A DNA stretch of 64,000 bases from JAGDZR01 sp049115695 (GCA_049115695.1 JAGDZR010000011.1:1-64000), one strand, 5' to 3'. Shown: positions 17,895-26,349, counted from the stretch's first letter. The notes: generated by a model from the sequence alone, not told the origin. Numbers and translations: made by a program.

Positions 17895-18452
17895 TTAATC
17901 CAGCTCCCCAAAAAGCCGATTTCCTTTGGACTCAGGGTCATTAGAAGTGAAAAAATCTTCCATCGCCCTTACCATTTCATACTTCGAAAGTCTTTTGTCT
18001 TTGTTAAGATCAAGCCCGTAAAACACCTCTTCAATGCTGCTGTCCTTGATTTCGAACACTTCGAACATATTCTTGTACTCTTTGATGGAGATATAACCAT
18101 CATGATTGTCATCAAATAAGTCAAAAACAAATCCGATGAGCATGTCCACATATTCATCCAATACCTCCTCTGTTCGTGAATTGACTATGTTTTCTTCAAA
18201 AAACAAGTTCCACTCCTTCGGATAAATCACTTCAATTTTTGAATCTTCAAAGTAGGTCATCAACTTGTCCCACAATCGGGTGGTCTTCGTAATCAACCCA
18301 TCATGATGCCTACTACCTGGCAGGTATTCCATCTTTAGGCAAATCTTCCCAGCTAAATCCAAAAAATCTCTTAGTTGCAGATACCCGTTTCTACCCTGAT
18401 CGTAGATACGAAAGAGATGATTAATTTTTTTCTCCTGAAAGTCGGTTAGCAT
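17895..18452 (-). CDS. EF-hand calcium-binding protein
   Basis: 185 residues, calerythrin-like in layout. Two canonical EF loops are present: DDNHDGYISIKE (114-125) and DLNKDKRLSKYE (148-159, with Lys at the usual Gly6), plus a degenerate one near the N-terminus, DQGRNGYLQLRD (18-29). There is no signal peptide or membrane segment, so it is a cytoplasmic calcium sensor or buffer. It converges with the AAA+ gene and has no obvious operon partner; role unknown. Confidence 0.88.
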   Translation of the reverse strand: MLTDFQEKKINHLFRIYDQGRNGYLQLRDFLDLAGKICLKMEYLPGSRHHDGLITKTTRLWDKLMTYFEDSKIEVIYPKEWNLFFEENIVNSRTEEVLDEYVDMLIGFVFDLFDDNHDGYISIKEYKNMFEVFEIKDSSIEEVFYGLDLNKDKRLSKYEMVRAMEDFFTSNDPESKGNRLFGELD

Positions 18453-18552
18453 ATGTCCAATGCGTTAAAATCTTAAGTCCTGCTGAAAACTTCAGTGAAA
18501 TTAAGAAGTTGTTATGAGTTCTTCAATTTAGAAATACTCAACTGGAATTTTA

Positions 18553-19437
18553 TTACGATCTACCAGCAATATTTGTTATGTACACTCCTCCAAGAATGGT
18601 GACCATCCCGATCAGGTGATAAAAAGAAAGCCGTTCTCCATCTAACAACCCCCAACTGATCGCCACGATGGGGATCAAATATGTAACGGAAGCTGTAAAC
18701 ACAGGATCCGTCAATTGAACCAGTTTATTGAATATGATAAGCGCTATTGCCGTACCCACTACTCCCAGTACACAGATGTAAGCAATCGCCAACGGACCGC
18801 CTTCGTCAGACATGTGTGAAACAAGCGGAGTAAATCCAAACAAATAGATTCCTGCTGCTGGGCCTACCATTGCTAAGGACAGACTGGTTATGGTCATAGA
18901 ATTCACTCCAGCAAGTTTGTATTTGATGACATTGACATTAACACCATATAGGACAGTTGCCAAAATAATGAACAAACCATAAGCGTTGAGCTGAAGCTGC
19001 CCATCGGATCCCGTTAGGATTAAAATGGCCGTTCCCACAAGACCAAGCCCCATTCCAAAGTAGATAATTGATTTGGACCTGATTTTGAAAAAAAGAAGTC
19101 CAATGAGCACTGTATTAAAAGGGGTCAACGCATTCAAAACCCCCGTTATCGAGCTGCTCACCCTGGTCTGTGCAATAGCGAAGAGAAATGATGGAATAAG
19201 GCTTCCGAAGAGCCCGACAATCAAAATATATTTCAATTGTGAAACAGAAACATGCTTAAGCTGGTAGAGAGCTGGGAAAAACACGAATGCGCCTGCTGAA
19301 AATACGCGGAGTGCTCCTACTTCACCAGCAGACAAAACGACTAGTCCTTTCTTAATCAAAATAAAGGAGCTTCCCCAAACCAATGCCAGTGAAATAAGCA
19401 AAATCCAGGCAAGCGCGGGAGTTTTCTGTTGTGTCAT
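18553..19437 (-). CDS. DMT superfamily (EamA) transporter
   Basis: 294 residues with ten predicted membrane helices in two EamA repeats, the drug/metabolite transporter fold. WILLISLALVWGSSFILIKK at the N-terminus and RVSSSITGVLNALTPFNTVL are typical EamA signatures. These proteins export amino acids or other metabolites; the substrate is not predictable. It is separate from dusB upstream (41-base gap), which lies on the same strand. CAATTTTG at 19455-19448 (seven of eight TAnnTTTG) may be its own -7 box. Confidence 0.92.
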   Translation of the reverse strand: MTQQKTPALAWILLISLALVWGSSFILIKKGLVVLSAGEVGALRVFSAGAFVFFPALYQLKHVSVSQLKYILIVGLFGSLIPSFLFAIAQTRVSSSITGVLNALTPFNTVLIGLLFFKIRSKSIIYFGMGLGLVGTAILILTGSDGQLQLNAYGLFIILATVLYGVNVNVIKYKLAGVNSMTITSLSLAMVGPAAGIYLFGFTPLVSHMSDEGGPLAIAYICVLGVVGTAIALIIFNKLVQLTDPVFTASVTYLIPIVAISWGLLDGERLSFYHLIGMVTILGGVYITNIAGRS

Positions 19438-19477
19438 TCCATTTGATCAAAATTGGTGAAGGTGAAGAGTTTGCAAT

Positions 19478-20470
19478 TTATGCCATCACTTCATCTCCGA
19501 ACTCAATCAGAATTTGATCAAGCAGGTTCATTACTTCTTGAGGATCTGCTGTCTCTACCAACTTTGTCCTGAAGGGCTTGAAGTTACGAATGCCACGAAA
19601 ATAGTTGGTATAATGCCTGCGCATTTCAAAAATACCCAGCTTATCCCCTTTCCAACTCAATGAAAACTCAAGGTGACGTTTTGCAACTGACACACGCTCT
19701 TCCAATGAAGGGGGTTCTAAGATCTCACCCCTTTCCATAAAGGCTTTCACTTCGTTGAAAATCCATGGGTATCCAATGGACGCACGACCTATCATGATTC
19801 CATCTACTCCGTATTCTTCCTTGTATGCCTTAGCCTTCTGTGGGCTGTCAATATCACCGTTCCCGAAAATTGGAATTTGAATGTTCGGATCTTCCTTCAC
19901 CCTGGCAATTCGGGTCCAATCCGCCTCACCCTTATACATTTGCTTTCGTGTCCGTCCGTGTATGGTCAATGCCTGAATGCCTACATCCTGGAGACGATGA
20001 GCTACTTCCTCTATTTTGATTGTATTGTCATCCCAACCCAGCCGGGTCTTAACTGTAACCGGTTTGTTCACTGCCTTTACAATCTCCTCAGTCATTTTCT
20101 GCATCTTGGGAAGATCGAGCAGAATACCGGCTCCAGCGCCTTTACAAGCAACTTTTTTGACTGGACAGCCATAGTTGATATCAATGATCTCAGGATCGGC
20201 TTCTTCAGCTATTGCAGCAGCTTCCCGCATGGATTCTATTTTGTCACCAAATATTTGAATCCCAATCGGACGCTCATAATCATAAATATCCAGCTTCTGA
20301 ACGCTCTTACCTGCATCTCGAATCAGCCCTTCAGCTGAGATAAATTCGGTGTACATCAGGTCCGCACCATTTTCCTTGCATACAGCCCGAAACGGCGGAT
20401 CACTTACGTCCTCCATAGGCGCCAACAGCAAAGGAAATTCACCTATTTCTATGTTTCCGATCTTTACCAA
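19478..20470 (-). CDS. dusB: tRNA-dihydrouridine synthase (DusB type)
   Basis: 330 residues, flavin-dependent enzyme reducing uridines of the tRNA D-loop. The TIM-barrel FMN site begins FPLLLAPMEDVSDPPFR; the catalytic cysteine lies in NYGCPVKKVACKGAGAG; GRTRKQMYKGEADW and GDIDSPQKA are further Dus motifs. The VACKGAGAGILL form is typical of DusB. Divergent from the CPBP protease gene; it has its own promoter at 20500-20493. Confidence 0.95.
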   Translation of the reverse strand: MVKIGNIEIGEFPLLLAPMEDVSDPPFRAVCKENGADLMYTEFISAEGLIRDAGKSVQKLDIYDYERPIGIQIFGDKIESMREAAAIAEEADPEIIDINYGCPVKKVACKGAGAGILLDLPKMQKMTEEIVKAVNKPVTVKTRLGWDDNTIKIEEVAHRLQDVGIQALTIHGRTRKQMYKGEADWTRIARVKEDPNIQIPIFGNGDIDSPQKAKAYKEEYGVDGIMIGRASIGYPWIFNEVKAFMERGEILEPPSLEERVSVAKRHLEFSLSWKGDKLGIFEMRRHYTNYFRGIRNFKPFRTKLVETADPQEVMNLLDQILIEFGDEVMA

Positions 20471-20492
20471 AATAGTATCCTTATTTTTACTG

Positions 20493-20500
20493 CAAAGTTA
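20493..20500 (-). promoter_or_regulatory. -7 box for dusB
   Basis: On the minus strand TAACTTTG matches TAnnTTTG exactly, 22 bases before the dusB ATG at 20470. Confidence 0.5.
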
Positions 20501-20508
20501 GGTCAATT

Positions 20509-21441
20509 ATGGAGAATCACCTTGAAGATCAACAATACCGAGCATACAACCCATGGCTCATGTTGGCAGTCGTCATTGGTTTTGTTTTTGCAGGCATCAT
20601 CGTTTTCAATATTATTGGAATGTTTGTTGTCATGGGACTTTACGGTCTCGATTCAATGGATATGACCAGAATAACCATGTCACCAGAACTAGTTGAGAAT
20701 GCTCGACCAGCTCTGCTGATCATGCAAGGAATTGCTTCTTTCGGATCATTTGTAGTGGTTCCGCTTTTAATTATCTGGAAATACAAGATCAACTCCATCA
20801 ATAGCTACTTCAAGCTACCTGAGAAACCTGAAATAGGATTGGGTTTGATTGTGCTGATCATGTTTTCAGTAATGTTGTGTAATTCGATTGTAATCGAATG
20901 GAACAGAAACTTAATACTCCCTGAAAGCTTGCAGTGGTTTGAGAACATTGCCAAACCCTATGAAGAAAAATTAGAACGTATCACCATTTTTCTAACTGAT
21001 TTTGAAAATCCTTTTGAATTCATTCTTGCTTTGGTAATTGTTGCGGGGGTTGCAGGGGTTGGTGAAGAGCTCCTTTTCCGAGGGCTCCTTCAGACTTCAT
21101 TTGTAAAAATTACCAAGAATCCTCACATCGGTATTTGGTTGACCGGATTCCTGTTTGCAGCATTTCACATGCAGTTTTATGGACTGGTGCCTCGAATGCT
21201 CCTGGGCGTGGTTTTTGGTTATCTGTATCATTGGTCCGGTAAGCTGAGTACTGCAATGTTTGCTCATTTTCTCAACAATGCATTTATGGTGGTTATGGTC
21301 TACCTGTTCAAACTTGGGGTGATAGATATCGATTTAAATGAAACCGAATACGTCCCTAATACATTCGTCTTAATTCTTTTCTTTATTTTAACGGCAGTTC
21401 TGCTCACAACCTATAAAAGGTACTATTCAAAAGATGTCTGA
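20509..21441 (+). CDS. CPBP family intramembrane glutamic endopeptidase
   Basis: 310 residues, about eight membrane helices. The CPBP/Abi (Rce1-like) motifs are intact: GVGEELLFRG (E-E-x3-R), FAAFHMQF and HFLNNAFMV, which provide the catalytic Glu and His residues. The family includes CAAX prenyl proteases and bacteriocin-immunity proteins; the role here is unknown. It overlaps the DUF2007 gene by 8 bases and heads an operon that ends in cdsA, suggesting a function tied to the envelope. Confidence 0.92.
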   Translation: MENHLEDQQYRAYNPWLMLAVVIGFVFAGIIVFNIIGMFVVMGLYGLDSMDMTRITMSPELVENARPALLIMQGIASFGSFVVVPLLIIWKYKINSINSYFKLPEKPEIGLGLIVLIMFSVMLCNSIVIEWNRNLILPESLQWFENIAKPYEEKLERITIFLTDFENPFEFILALVIVAGVAGVGEELLFRGLLQTSFVKITKNPHIGIWLTGFLFAAFHMQFYGLVPRMLLGVVFGYLYHWSGKLSTAMFAHFLNNAFMVVMVYLFKLGVIDIDLNETEYVPNTFVLILFFILTAVLLTTYKRYYSKDV

Positions 21442-21640
21442 TTGGCAAAAAGTATTTGAGGACTCCACATTGTATCGTGTCGAAATCGTCAAAGCAATTC
21501 TGGAAACTGAGGGTTATGATGCCGTGATCGTAAGTAAAAAAGATACCAACTACCAGTTTGGCCAATACGAATTACATGTACAGGCAGAATCAGTTATCCC
21601 GTCCATTAAATTGATCAAAGAAAAAATAAAATTTGAGTAG
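21434..21640 (+). CDS. DUF2007 domain protein (putative signal transducing protein)
   Basis: 68 residues covering one complete DUF2007 domain: WQKVFEDSTLYRVEIVKAIL, then a glycine turn and a VSKKDTNYQFGQYELHV strand region. The fold resembles the PII/ferredoxin-like signalling domains, but ligand and role are unknown. It overlaps both neighbours (8 bases each), so it is translationally coupled between the CPBP protease and cdsA. Confidence 0.85.
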   Translation: MSDWQKVFEDSTLYRVEIVKAILETEGYDAVIVSKKDTNYQFGQYELHVQAESVIPSIKLIKEKIKFE

Positions 21641-22454
21641 GTTCTCCGAATTATATCGACGCATCATTTCCGCTCTGATAGGCGCAGCGGTGATCATTTC
21701 TGCATTGATTTATGGAGAATGGGGTTATTTCGTTGTTTTCTTCACCATTGCCTTGCTGGCCCAATGGGAGTTTTACAGACTGGTGAGAATGCAGAGCTAT
21801 ATACCCGTTCGATACTTCGGTGTAGCCATTGGAGGAATACTCTTTGTGCTCAGCTTTTTGATTGAACGTGGCACTCTACCTAGCAACTATTACTTTCTAC
21901 TCTTTCCGCTTGCTTCACTCATTTTTCTAATTAAACTCTACAAGAAGAAGGACGAAAACCCATTTGTCAACATTGCTTTTTTCTATCTAGGTATTTGTTA
22001 TGTAGCGCTTCCATTTACGCTCATCAATGTAATTGTATTCTCGCATAATGGAAATTACAGTTATCAAATCCTGTTTGGACTGATGCTCATCATATGGGCG
22101 AGTGATACCGGAGCTTATTTCGCTGGCACTGCTTTTGGGAAAACAAAACTTTTCGAACGCATCTCACCGAAAAAATCATGGGAAGGAAGTGTTGGAGGTG
22201 CTGCGACTTCAGTTGCGTTTGCCATTGTATTGAGTCGATTTTATACTGACCTCAACATGCTGGAATGGCTCATCGTGGCTGGTATTGTCGTGGTGGCAGG
22301 GACTTACGGAGATTTAGTAGAATCTTTGTTCAAAAGGTCAATGTCTATTAAGGATTCTGGCAATGTGATTCCCGGACACGGTGGTTTTCTGGACAGATTT
22401 GACAGTTTGATACTGGCTGTTCCTTTTGTAGTCGTCTTCTTAAAGCTGATATAA
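21633..22454 (+). CDS. cdsA: Phosphatidate cytidylyltransferase
   Basis: 273 residues with about seven membrane helices. CdsA makes CDP-diacylglycerol from phosphatidic acid and CTP, the branch point of phospholipid synthesis. The family signature S-x-K-S-W-E-G-S is present as SPKKSWEGSVGGA, followed by GDLVESLFKRSMSIKDSGNVIPGHGG-type residues (quoted in part: KRSMSIKDSGNVIPGHGG) and FLDRFDSL. The start is a TTG overlapping the end of the DUF2007 gene; no in-frame ATG lies nearby. Confidence 0.95.
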   Translation: MSRFSELYRRIISALIGAAVIISALIYGEWGYFVVFFTIALLAQWEFYRLVRMQSYIPVRYFGVAIGGILFVLSFLIERGTLPSNYYFLLFPLASLIFLIKLYKKKDENPFVNIAFFYLGICYVALPFTLINVIVFSHNGNYSYQILFGLMLIIWASDTGAYFAGTAFGKTKLFERISPKKSWEGSVGGAATSVAFAIVLSRFYTDLNMLEWLIVAGIVVVAGTYGDLVESLFKRSMSIKDSGNVIPGHGGFLDRFDSLILAVPFVVVFLKLI

Positions 22455-22562
22455 TTGTAGGTTTAAATCATTTAAACTCAACTTTTGGGAAATTAGGTAA
22501 ATCATCAAAAAACTGCCCTATCAAAATATCGTTCAATCATTCAAGTAAATCGCCCAAAACAT

Positions 22563-22570
22563 TAGCTTTG
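22563..22570 (+). promoter_or_regulatory. -7 box for glutamate dehydrogenase
   Basis: TAGCTTTG is a perfect TAnnTTTG match 40 bases before the ATG at 22611, giving a leader of about 35 bases. Confidence 0.55.
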
Positions 22571-22610
22571 CGTCGATTTTAGACAATAATTAACCCCAAA
22601 AAGATTTACA

Positions 22611-23885
22611 ATGGCTTACATTGAACCTGCCCCGATTAAGGATAAAGAAAATCCTTTTGAGTCAATGATGTCAAGGTTTCAGATTGCCGCTGAGCATCTA
22701 GGCCTGGAAGAGCAAGTGTACAACGTGCTCAAATCTCCCGTGAAGCAAGTAATCGTGAATTTACCCGTAACTATGGACGATGGCTCCATCAAGGTGTTCG
22801 AAGGTTATCGCGTGATTCACTCCAATATACTGGGCCCTTCTAAAGGTGGAGTCAGATATGACATGGATGTGAACCTGGATGAGGTGAAAGCACTAGCTGC
22901 CTGGATGACCTGGAAATGTGCAGTCGTCGATATTCCGTATGGTGGCGCCAAGGGAGGCATCAAGTGTAATCCACGTGAAATGTCCGCTGGTGAAGTCGAG
23001 CGTCTGACACGGGTCTATACACAAAATCTTGTTGACATTTTTGGTCCTGACCGAGACATCCCCGCTCCTGATATGGGAACTGGGCCCAGAGAAATGGCAT
23101 GGATGATGGACCAGTATTCGCGTGCCCAGGGCATGACTGTCAATGCCATGGTAACAGGTAAACCATTGGTACTTGGAGGATCATTGGGACGCGCAGAAGC
23201 CACCGGTCGTGGAGTGATGATATCTGCACTAACAGCGATGGAAAAACTCAAGATAAACCCATTCAAAGCTACATGCGCTATTCAAGGATTTGGGAATGTT
23301 GGATCATGGGCAGCTCAGCTACTTGAAGAACGAGGTGTAACGATAGTCGCCATTAGCGATCTACATGGTGCGTACTACAACGAAAATGGAATCAACATTG
23401 CTAAAGCCAATGAGTACCGCCTCAATAATAATGGTAGCCTGGAGGGATATACTGAAGCCGAAAAAATAGAACCCGATGAATTGCTATTGTTGGATGTGGA
23501 TGTACTTGTCCCCGCTGCAGTCGAAGATGTAATCACAACACGAAACGCAGACAAGATCAAAGCAAAATTGATTGTCGAGGGAGCGAATGGTCCTACTTCG
23601 GCAAAGGCTGACAAAATTTTGCAGGAAAAGGATCTGATGGCTGTTCCGGATATTCTTGCCAATGCTGGCGGAGTTACAGTTTCCTACTTCGAGTGGGTGC
23701 AGAACCGATTAGGATACAAATGGACAGCAGAGCGCGTCAATCGACGTTCTGATCGTATTATGAAAGAAGCCTTTAACCGTGTCTATCAGGCTGCTCAAAA
23801 GTATGATGTATCGATGCGAATAGCCGCATATATTGTTGCAATCGACAAGGTGTCTAAAACATACACTTTTAGAGGAGGCTTCTAA
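22611..23885 (+). CDS. Glu/Leu/Phe/Val dehydrogenase (glutamate dehydrogenase)
   Basis: 424 residues, the length of hexameric NAD(P)-dependent glutamate dehydrogenases that interconvert glutamate and 2-oxoglutarate plus ammonia. The catalytic lysine region is present (PYGGAKGGIKCNPREM), followed by the PAPDMGTGPREM aspartate loop and a Rossmann motif IQGFGNVGSWAAQLL. It is monocistronic with a perfect -7 box. Coenzyme preference (NAD or NADP) cannot be decided by eye. Confidence 0.95.
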   Translation: MAYIEPAPIKDKENPFESMMSRFQIAAEHLGLEEQVYNVLKSPVKQVIVNLPVTMDDGSIKVFEGYRVIHSNILGPSKGGVRYDMDVNLDEVKALAAWMTWKCAVVDIPYGGAKGGIKCNPREMSAGEVERLTRVYTQNLVDIFGPDRDIPAPDMGTGPREMAWMMDQYSRAQGMTVNAMVTGKPLVLGGSLGRAEATGRGVMISALTAMEKLKINPFKATCAIQGFGNVGSWAAQLLEERGVTIVAISDLHGAYYNENGINIAKANEYRLNNNGSLEGYTEAEKIEPDELLLLDVDVLVPAAVEDVITTRNADKIKAKLIVEGANGPTSAKADKILQEKDLMAVPDILANAGGVTVSYFEWVQNRLGYKWTAERVNRRSDRIMKEAFNRVYQAAQKYDVSMRIAAYIVAIDKVSKTYTFRGGF

Positions 23886-23929
23886 AAATAAGACTGGACA
23901 AAATCACATCCAGCCTCAATTTGTGAATT

Positions 23930-25030
23930 TTACTCTTTTCCCTTGAGGTAGTCAAACAAGTTAGGATCAGACTTTATGTATTTATCCTGACCTATCACTT
24001 CTTGCCACTTTGTCATAATGTCTTCATTAGTATGAAGTCTGGCATCAACGCCCATGAAAGTAGGGTTTTCCTTCCACATAGGACGTGAAAGCCAGTTGGC
24101 ATTGATATAGCTTATGGCCTTGATTGTCTCAGGGTTGTCATCGATCAATTTGAAGAAAGGCACAAACCACTCTTGCCATGCCACCTCTGCCTGGTCTGGA
24201 TTGGACAAAATCAATTCAATTGTACCTCCATTAGCTTCATCCGTGAGTGTAGGTGTTGCCTCTGCAATAAATACCGGCTTCCCTTTACTGCGTGCAAATT
24301 CAACCATATTTTGATCCCGGGACATATTGAAAAATGAAAAACCGCACCAATCAACATAGTCATCACCGGGATACCATGACTCCAGCAATTCCAATGGTTC
24401 TCCAAAGCCATGCGATTGCCATACGTAGGCTATATTGTCGATACCCATAGAGTCGTAGGTATCTTTAATCCTTCGATAGGCATCAATGAATCCTTGCTGA
24501 TCGTAATGGTTCCATTCGCCATGAAACTCATAGCCTGTTCGTAAGAAAACCGGACGATCACCCAGTGACTTTATCCACTTACCCAGTGCAATGACCAAAC
24601 TATCTTGTTTGCCCGCAGCTATGTCTATTTCATGATTGACAAGTTCCAACCCAATGGCCAAAGCCATATTTGCGTAATCTTCATCGTCAATTTGCATTTG
24701 CATATTGGAGTCCCCGTCACCCCAATCATCAGTGGTCACAACACCGCTTAGACCGCTTATTGTAAATCCATACGATTCATCGCCAGGCCGAATCTTGGTG
24801 TACATTGTAAAGCCGGCTGGGGGGTCAAAATGATCAAGATAACCATCATTATAATCATCGAGTCCTCCAATTGCATCGAGCTCCTGACCAACGAAAAGTA
24901 AGACTTTACCATCCTCAGGTTCAAACTTGGCTTTGTTGGGTGCAACAGAGAGTTCTTGTGTCGATTGTATTGTTGACTGACACTGGACGAAAAGGACCGT
25001 AACCACCAACAATTTCCATAGATAATTCAT
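23930..25030 (-). CDS. GH26-like glycoside hydrolase lipoprotein
   Basis: 366 residues. The N-terminus (LLVVTVLFVQCQST) is a lipoprotein signal with Cys17. The rest is a clan GH-A TIM barrel resembling GH26 beta-mannanases: the acid/base glutamate in RTGYEFHGEWNHY (E168), a VWQSHGFG segment and the nucleophile glutamate in PVFIAEATP (E257). Likely surface or periplasmic polysaccharide hydrolase; the exact substrate is unknown. Stand-alone gene, convergent with glutamate dehydrogenase; a CATATTTG box (7 of 8) lies about 40 bases upstream. Confidence 0.82.
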   Translation of the reverse strand: MNYLWKLLVVTVLFVQCQSTIQSTQELSVAPNKAKFEPEDGKVLLFVGQELDAIGGLDDYNDGYLDHFDPPAGFTMYTKIRPGDESYGFTISGLSGVVTTDDWGDGDSNMQMQIDDEDYANMALAIGLELVNHEIDIAAGKQDSLVIALGKWIKSLGDRPVFLRTGYEFHGEWNHYDQQGFIDAYRRIKDTYDSMGIDNIAYVWQSHGFGEPLELLESWYPGDDYVDWCGFSFFNMSRDQNMVEFARSKGKPVFIAEATPTLTDEANGGTIELILSNPDQAEVAWQEWFVPFFKLIDDNPETIKAISYINANWLSRPMWKENPTFMGVDARLHTNEDIMTKWQEVIGQDKYIKSDPNLFDYLKGKE

Positions 25031-25205
25031 TATAAGAAAATACGATTATGTGAAAAAAGGGTGTCCTGCAAATATGTAGCACCCTGCTGGCATAAAGAAG
25101 TTTATTTCGAATAGAGTTTTTAATTGAGCCGACTTAGAAATGTTCCCATCAACACTATCTGCAACTTTGTGAACTTCTTTGCATTCCTGAGTTTAATTTA
25201 GTCCA

Positions 25206-25502
25206 ATGATTAATCAAGAGTTGACGATTGTTGCCAGGATACTGGCCAAAGCTGAAAAGAGGGAATTTGTTAAAAAAGAGTTAATCAAGCTAATAGCCCC
25301 AACCAGACAAGAAGAGGGATGCATCAACTACGATCTACATCAAGACCTCAAAAACCCGAATCTATTTTTATTTTACGAAAACTGGAAAAGCAGAGCGCTC
25401 TGGCAAGCTCATATGGTAAATAGTCATTTAGTTGCTTTTTCGGAAGCAACTGAGCATGCCATTGAAGAAGTTGTGTTGAATGAAATGAAGGCCATTGGTT
25501 AG
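25206..25502 (+). CDS. Antibiotic biosynthesis monooxygenase (ABM) domain protein, putative quinol monooxygenase
   Basis: 98 residues forming one ferredoxin-like ABM domain: LTIVARILAKAEKREFVKKE, PTRQEEGCINYDLHQDLKNP, FLFYENWKSRALWQAHM, which matches YgiN-like quinol monooxygenases and heme-free ABM proteins. A dimeric cytoplasmic enzyme is expected. CAACTTTG at 25162-25169 (7 of 8) may be its -7 box. It is followed by the structurally similar L-rhamnose mutarotase gene. Confidence 0.88.
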   Translation: MINQELTIVARILAKAEKREFVKKELIKLIAPTRQEEGCINYDLHQDLKNPNLFLFYENWKSRALWQAHMVNSHLVAFSEATEHAIEEVVLNEMKAIG

Positions 25503-25575
25503 TGAACCAACTACTTTATACCAGAAATTTGGCCATGAAAACCTATAATCAAATAGGAGTTTAACCAAGAAAATC

Positions 25576-25890
25576 ATGAAAACAGTTGCTTTTAAAATGC
25601 ACTTACGTGCTGGAAAGAAAGATGAATACAAGCAAAGGCATGATCAGGTTTGGCCTGAACTTAAGAATCTCTTGAAGGCATCTGGGATTAGTAATTACCA
25701 TATTTTCCTGGATGAATCTACCAACACATTGTTTGCTTGTCAACAAGTTGCTGGTGATCATGGCTCTCAGGATTTAGCCAATAACCCTATTGTCCAAAAG
25801 TGGTGGGCTCATATGGCGGATTTGATGGAAGTAAATGACGATAACTCACCCATTTCAACGCCCCTGGAGGAAGTGTTTTTCATGGAATAA
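25576..25890 (+). CDS. rhaM: L-rhamnose mutarotase
   Basis: 104 residues matching RhaM, which interconverts alpha and beta anomers of L-rhamnose. Conserved elements are VAFKMHLRAGKKDEYKQRHD, VWPELKNLLKASGISNYHIF and the WWAHMADLM motif with catalytic His. No rhamnose isomerase, kinase or aldolase is nearby, so it acts with a pathway located elsewhere or on another deoxysugar. Dimeric ferredoxin-like fold. Confidence 0.92.
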   Translation: MKTVAFKMHLRAGKKDEYKQRHDQVWPELKNLLKASGISNYHIFLDESTNTLFACQQVAGDHGSQDLANNPIVQKWWAHMADLMEVNDDNSPISTPLEEVFFME

Positions 25891-25934
25891 GCTTAATTTT
25901 TAATCACAAAGGAATCCCTTATGAGTTAAAACAC

Positions 25935-25968
25935 AAAACCCCTGAAAATCAAAGATTAACAGGGGTTT
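25935..25968 (-). terminator. Rho-independent terminator of the tRNA-Leu transcript
   Basis: Inverted repeat AAACCCCTG ... CAGGGGTTT (9 bp stem, 15-base loop). Read on the minus strand it follows the tRNA-Leu 3' end by four bases and continues into GTGTTTT. It may also serve rhaM on the plus strand. Confidence 0.75.
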
Positions 25969-25971
25969 ATG

Positions 25972-26055
25972 TACCTCGGGCGGGACTTGAACCCGCACGG
26001 CCTAACGGCCACAGGATTTTAAGTCCTGCGTGTCTACCAATTCCACCACCAAGGC
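25972..26055 (-). tRNA. tRNA-Leu (anticodon UAA)
   Basis: Complete class II tRNA of 84 bases including discriminator A. The acceptor stem pairs GCCTTGG with CCGAGGT, the anticodon loop is CTTAAAA (anticodon TAA, codon UUA), there is a long variable arm (TGGCCGTTAGGCCGT) and a standard T arm (GCGGG-TTCAAGT-CCCGC). CCA is not encoded. Its leader carries a perfect 7-bp hairpin at 26058-26074 (CATCTAC-CGA-GTAGATG), just outside the 5' end, which may help processing. Confidence 0.96.
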
Positions 26056-26084
26056 GTCATCTACCGAGTAGATGTGGCATAAGC

Positions 26085-26092
26085 CAAAATTA
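26085..26092 (-). promoter_or_regulatory. -7 box for tRNA-Leu
   Basis: TAATTTTG on the minus strand, a perfect TAnnTTTG, 29 bases before the tRNA 5' end and directly after the terminator of the preceding tRNA-Gly unit. Confidence 0.55.
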
Positions 26093-26106
26093 TCTGAAAA
26101 AAAGAA

Positions 26107-26128
26107 GCCGTCTCGATATCGAAACGGC
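26107..26128 (-). terminator. Terminator between tRNA-Gly and tRNA-Leu
   Basis: Near-perfect 22-base palindrome (GCCGT...ACGGC, centre GATATC, one mismatch per arm) followed on the minus strand by TTCTTTTTTTC. It lies 16 bases past the tRNA-Gly 3' end. Confidence 0.7.
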
Positions 26129-26143
26129 AACTAACTTTCATTG

Positions 26144-26216
26144 AGCGGGAGACGAGATTCGAACTCGCGACCCCAACCTTGGCAAGGTTGTGCTCTACCA
26201 GCTGAGCTACTCTCGC
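26144..26216 (-). tRNA. tRNA-Gly (anticodon GCC)
   Basis: 73-base cloverleaf: D arm GCTC-AGCTGGTA-GAGC, anticodon stem CAACC/GGTTG with loop TTGCCAA (GCC), T arm GCGAG-TTCGAAT-CTCGT. The acceptor stem GCGAGAG/CTCCCGC has an A4-C69 mismatch, unusual for a working tRNA; the neighbouring relic has the same 5' sequence. CCA is not encoded. Ends before a strong terminator. Confidence 0.92.
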
Positions 26217-26257
26217 TTGTTTTTGAGAAGCAGATTACTGATTGAACATTTCCAGTT

Positions 26258-26318
26258 GGGGTGACCCCAATCTTGGTCCGCCAATCGGCGGATGCTCTAC
26301 CAGCTGAGCTACTCTCGC
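26258..26318 (-). pseudogene. tRNA-Gly-derived relic
   Basis: The first 26 bases on the minus strand are identical to the 5' part of the adjacent tRNA-Gly (acceptor strand and D arm), as is the AACAAGC leader. The left anticodon arm is replaced by a perfect hairpin (TCCGCC-GATT-GGCGGA), CCAAG-TTGGGGTC is shared apart from one base, then the T arm and 3' acceptor strand are missing. No standard cloverleaf can form. Likely a broken duplicate sharing the tRNA-Gly transcript. Confidence 0.75.
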
Positions 26319-26341
26319 TTGTTTCCTTCCAAAAAGGACTG

Positions 26342-26349
26342 CAAATTTA
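26342..26349 (-). promoter_or_regulatory. -7 box for the tRNA-Gly unit
   Basis: TAAATTTG on the minus strand (perfect TAnnTTTG), 24 bases before the 5' end of the tRNA relic; the relic and tRNA-Gly would be one transcript ended at 26107-26128. Confidence 0.5.

Noticed and set aside
23886..23925. CTGGA/TCCAG hairpin between the glutamate dehydrogenase and GH26-like genes
   Set aside because: Only a 5-bp stem with a 10-base loop and no T-tract; too weak to call a terminator.
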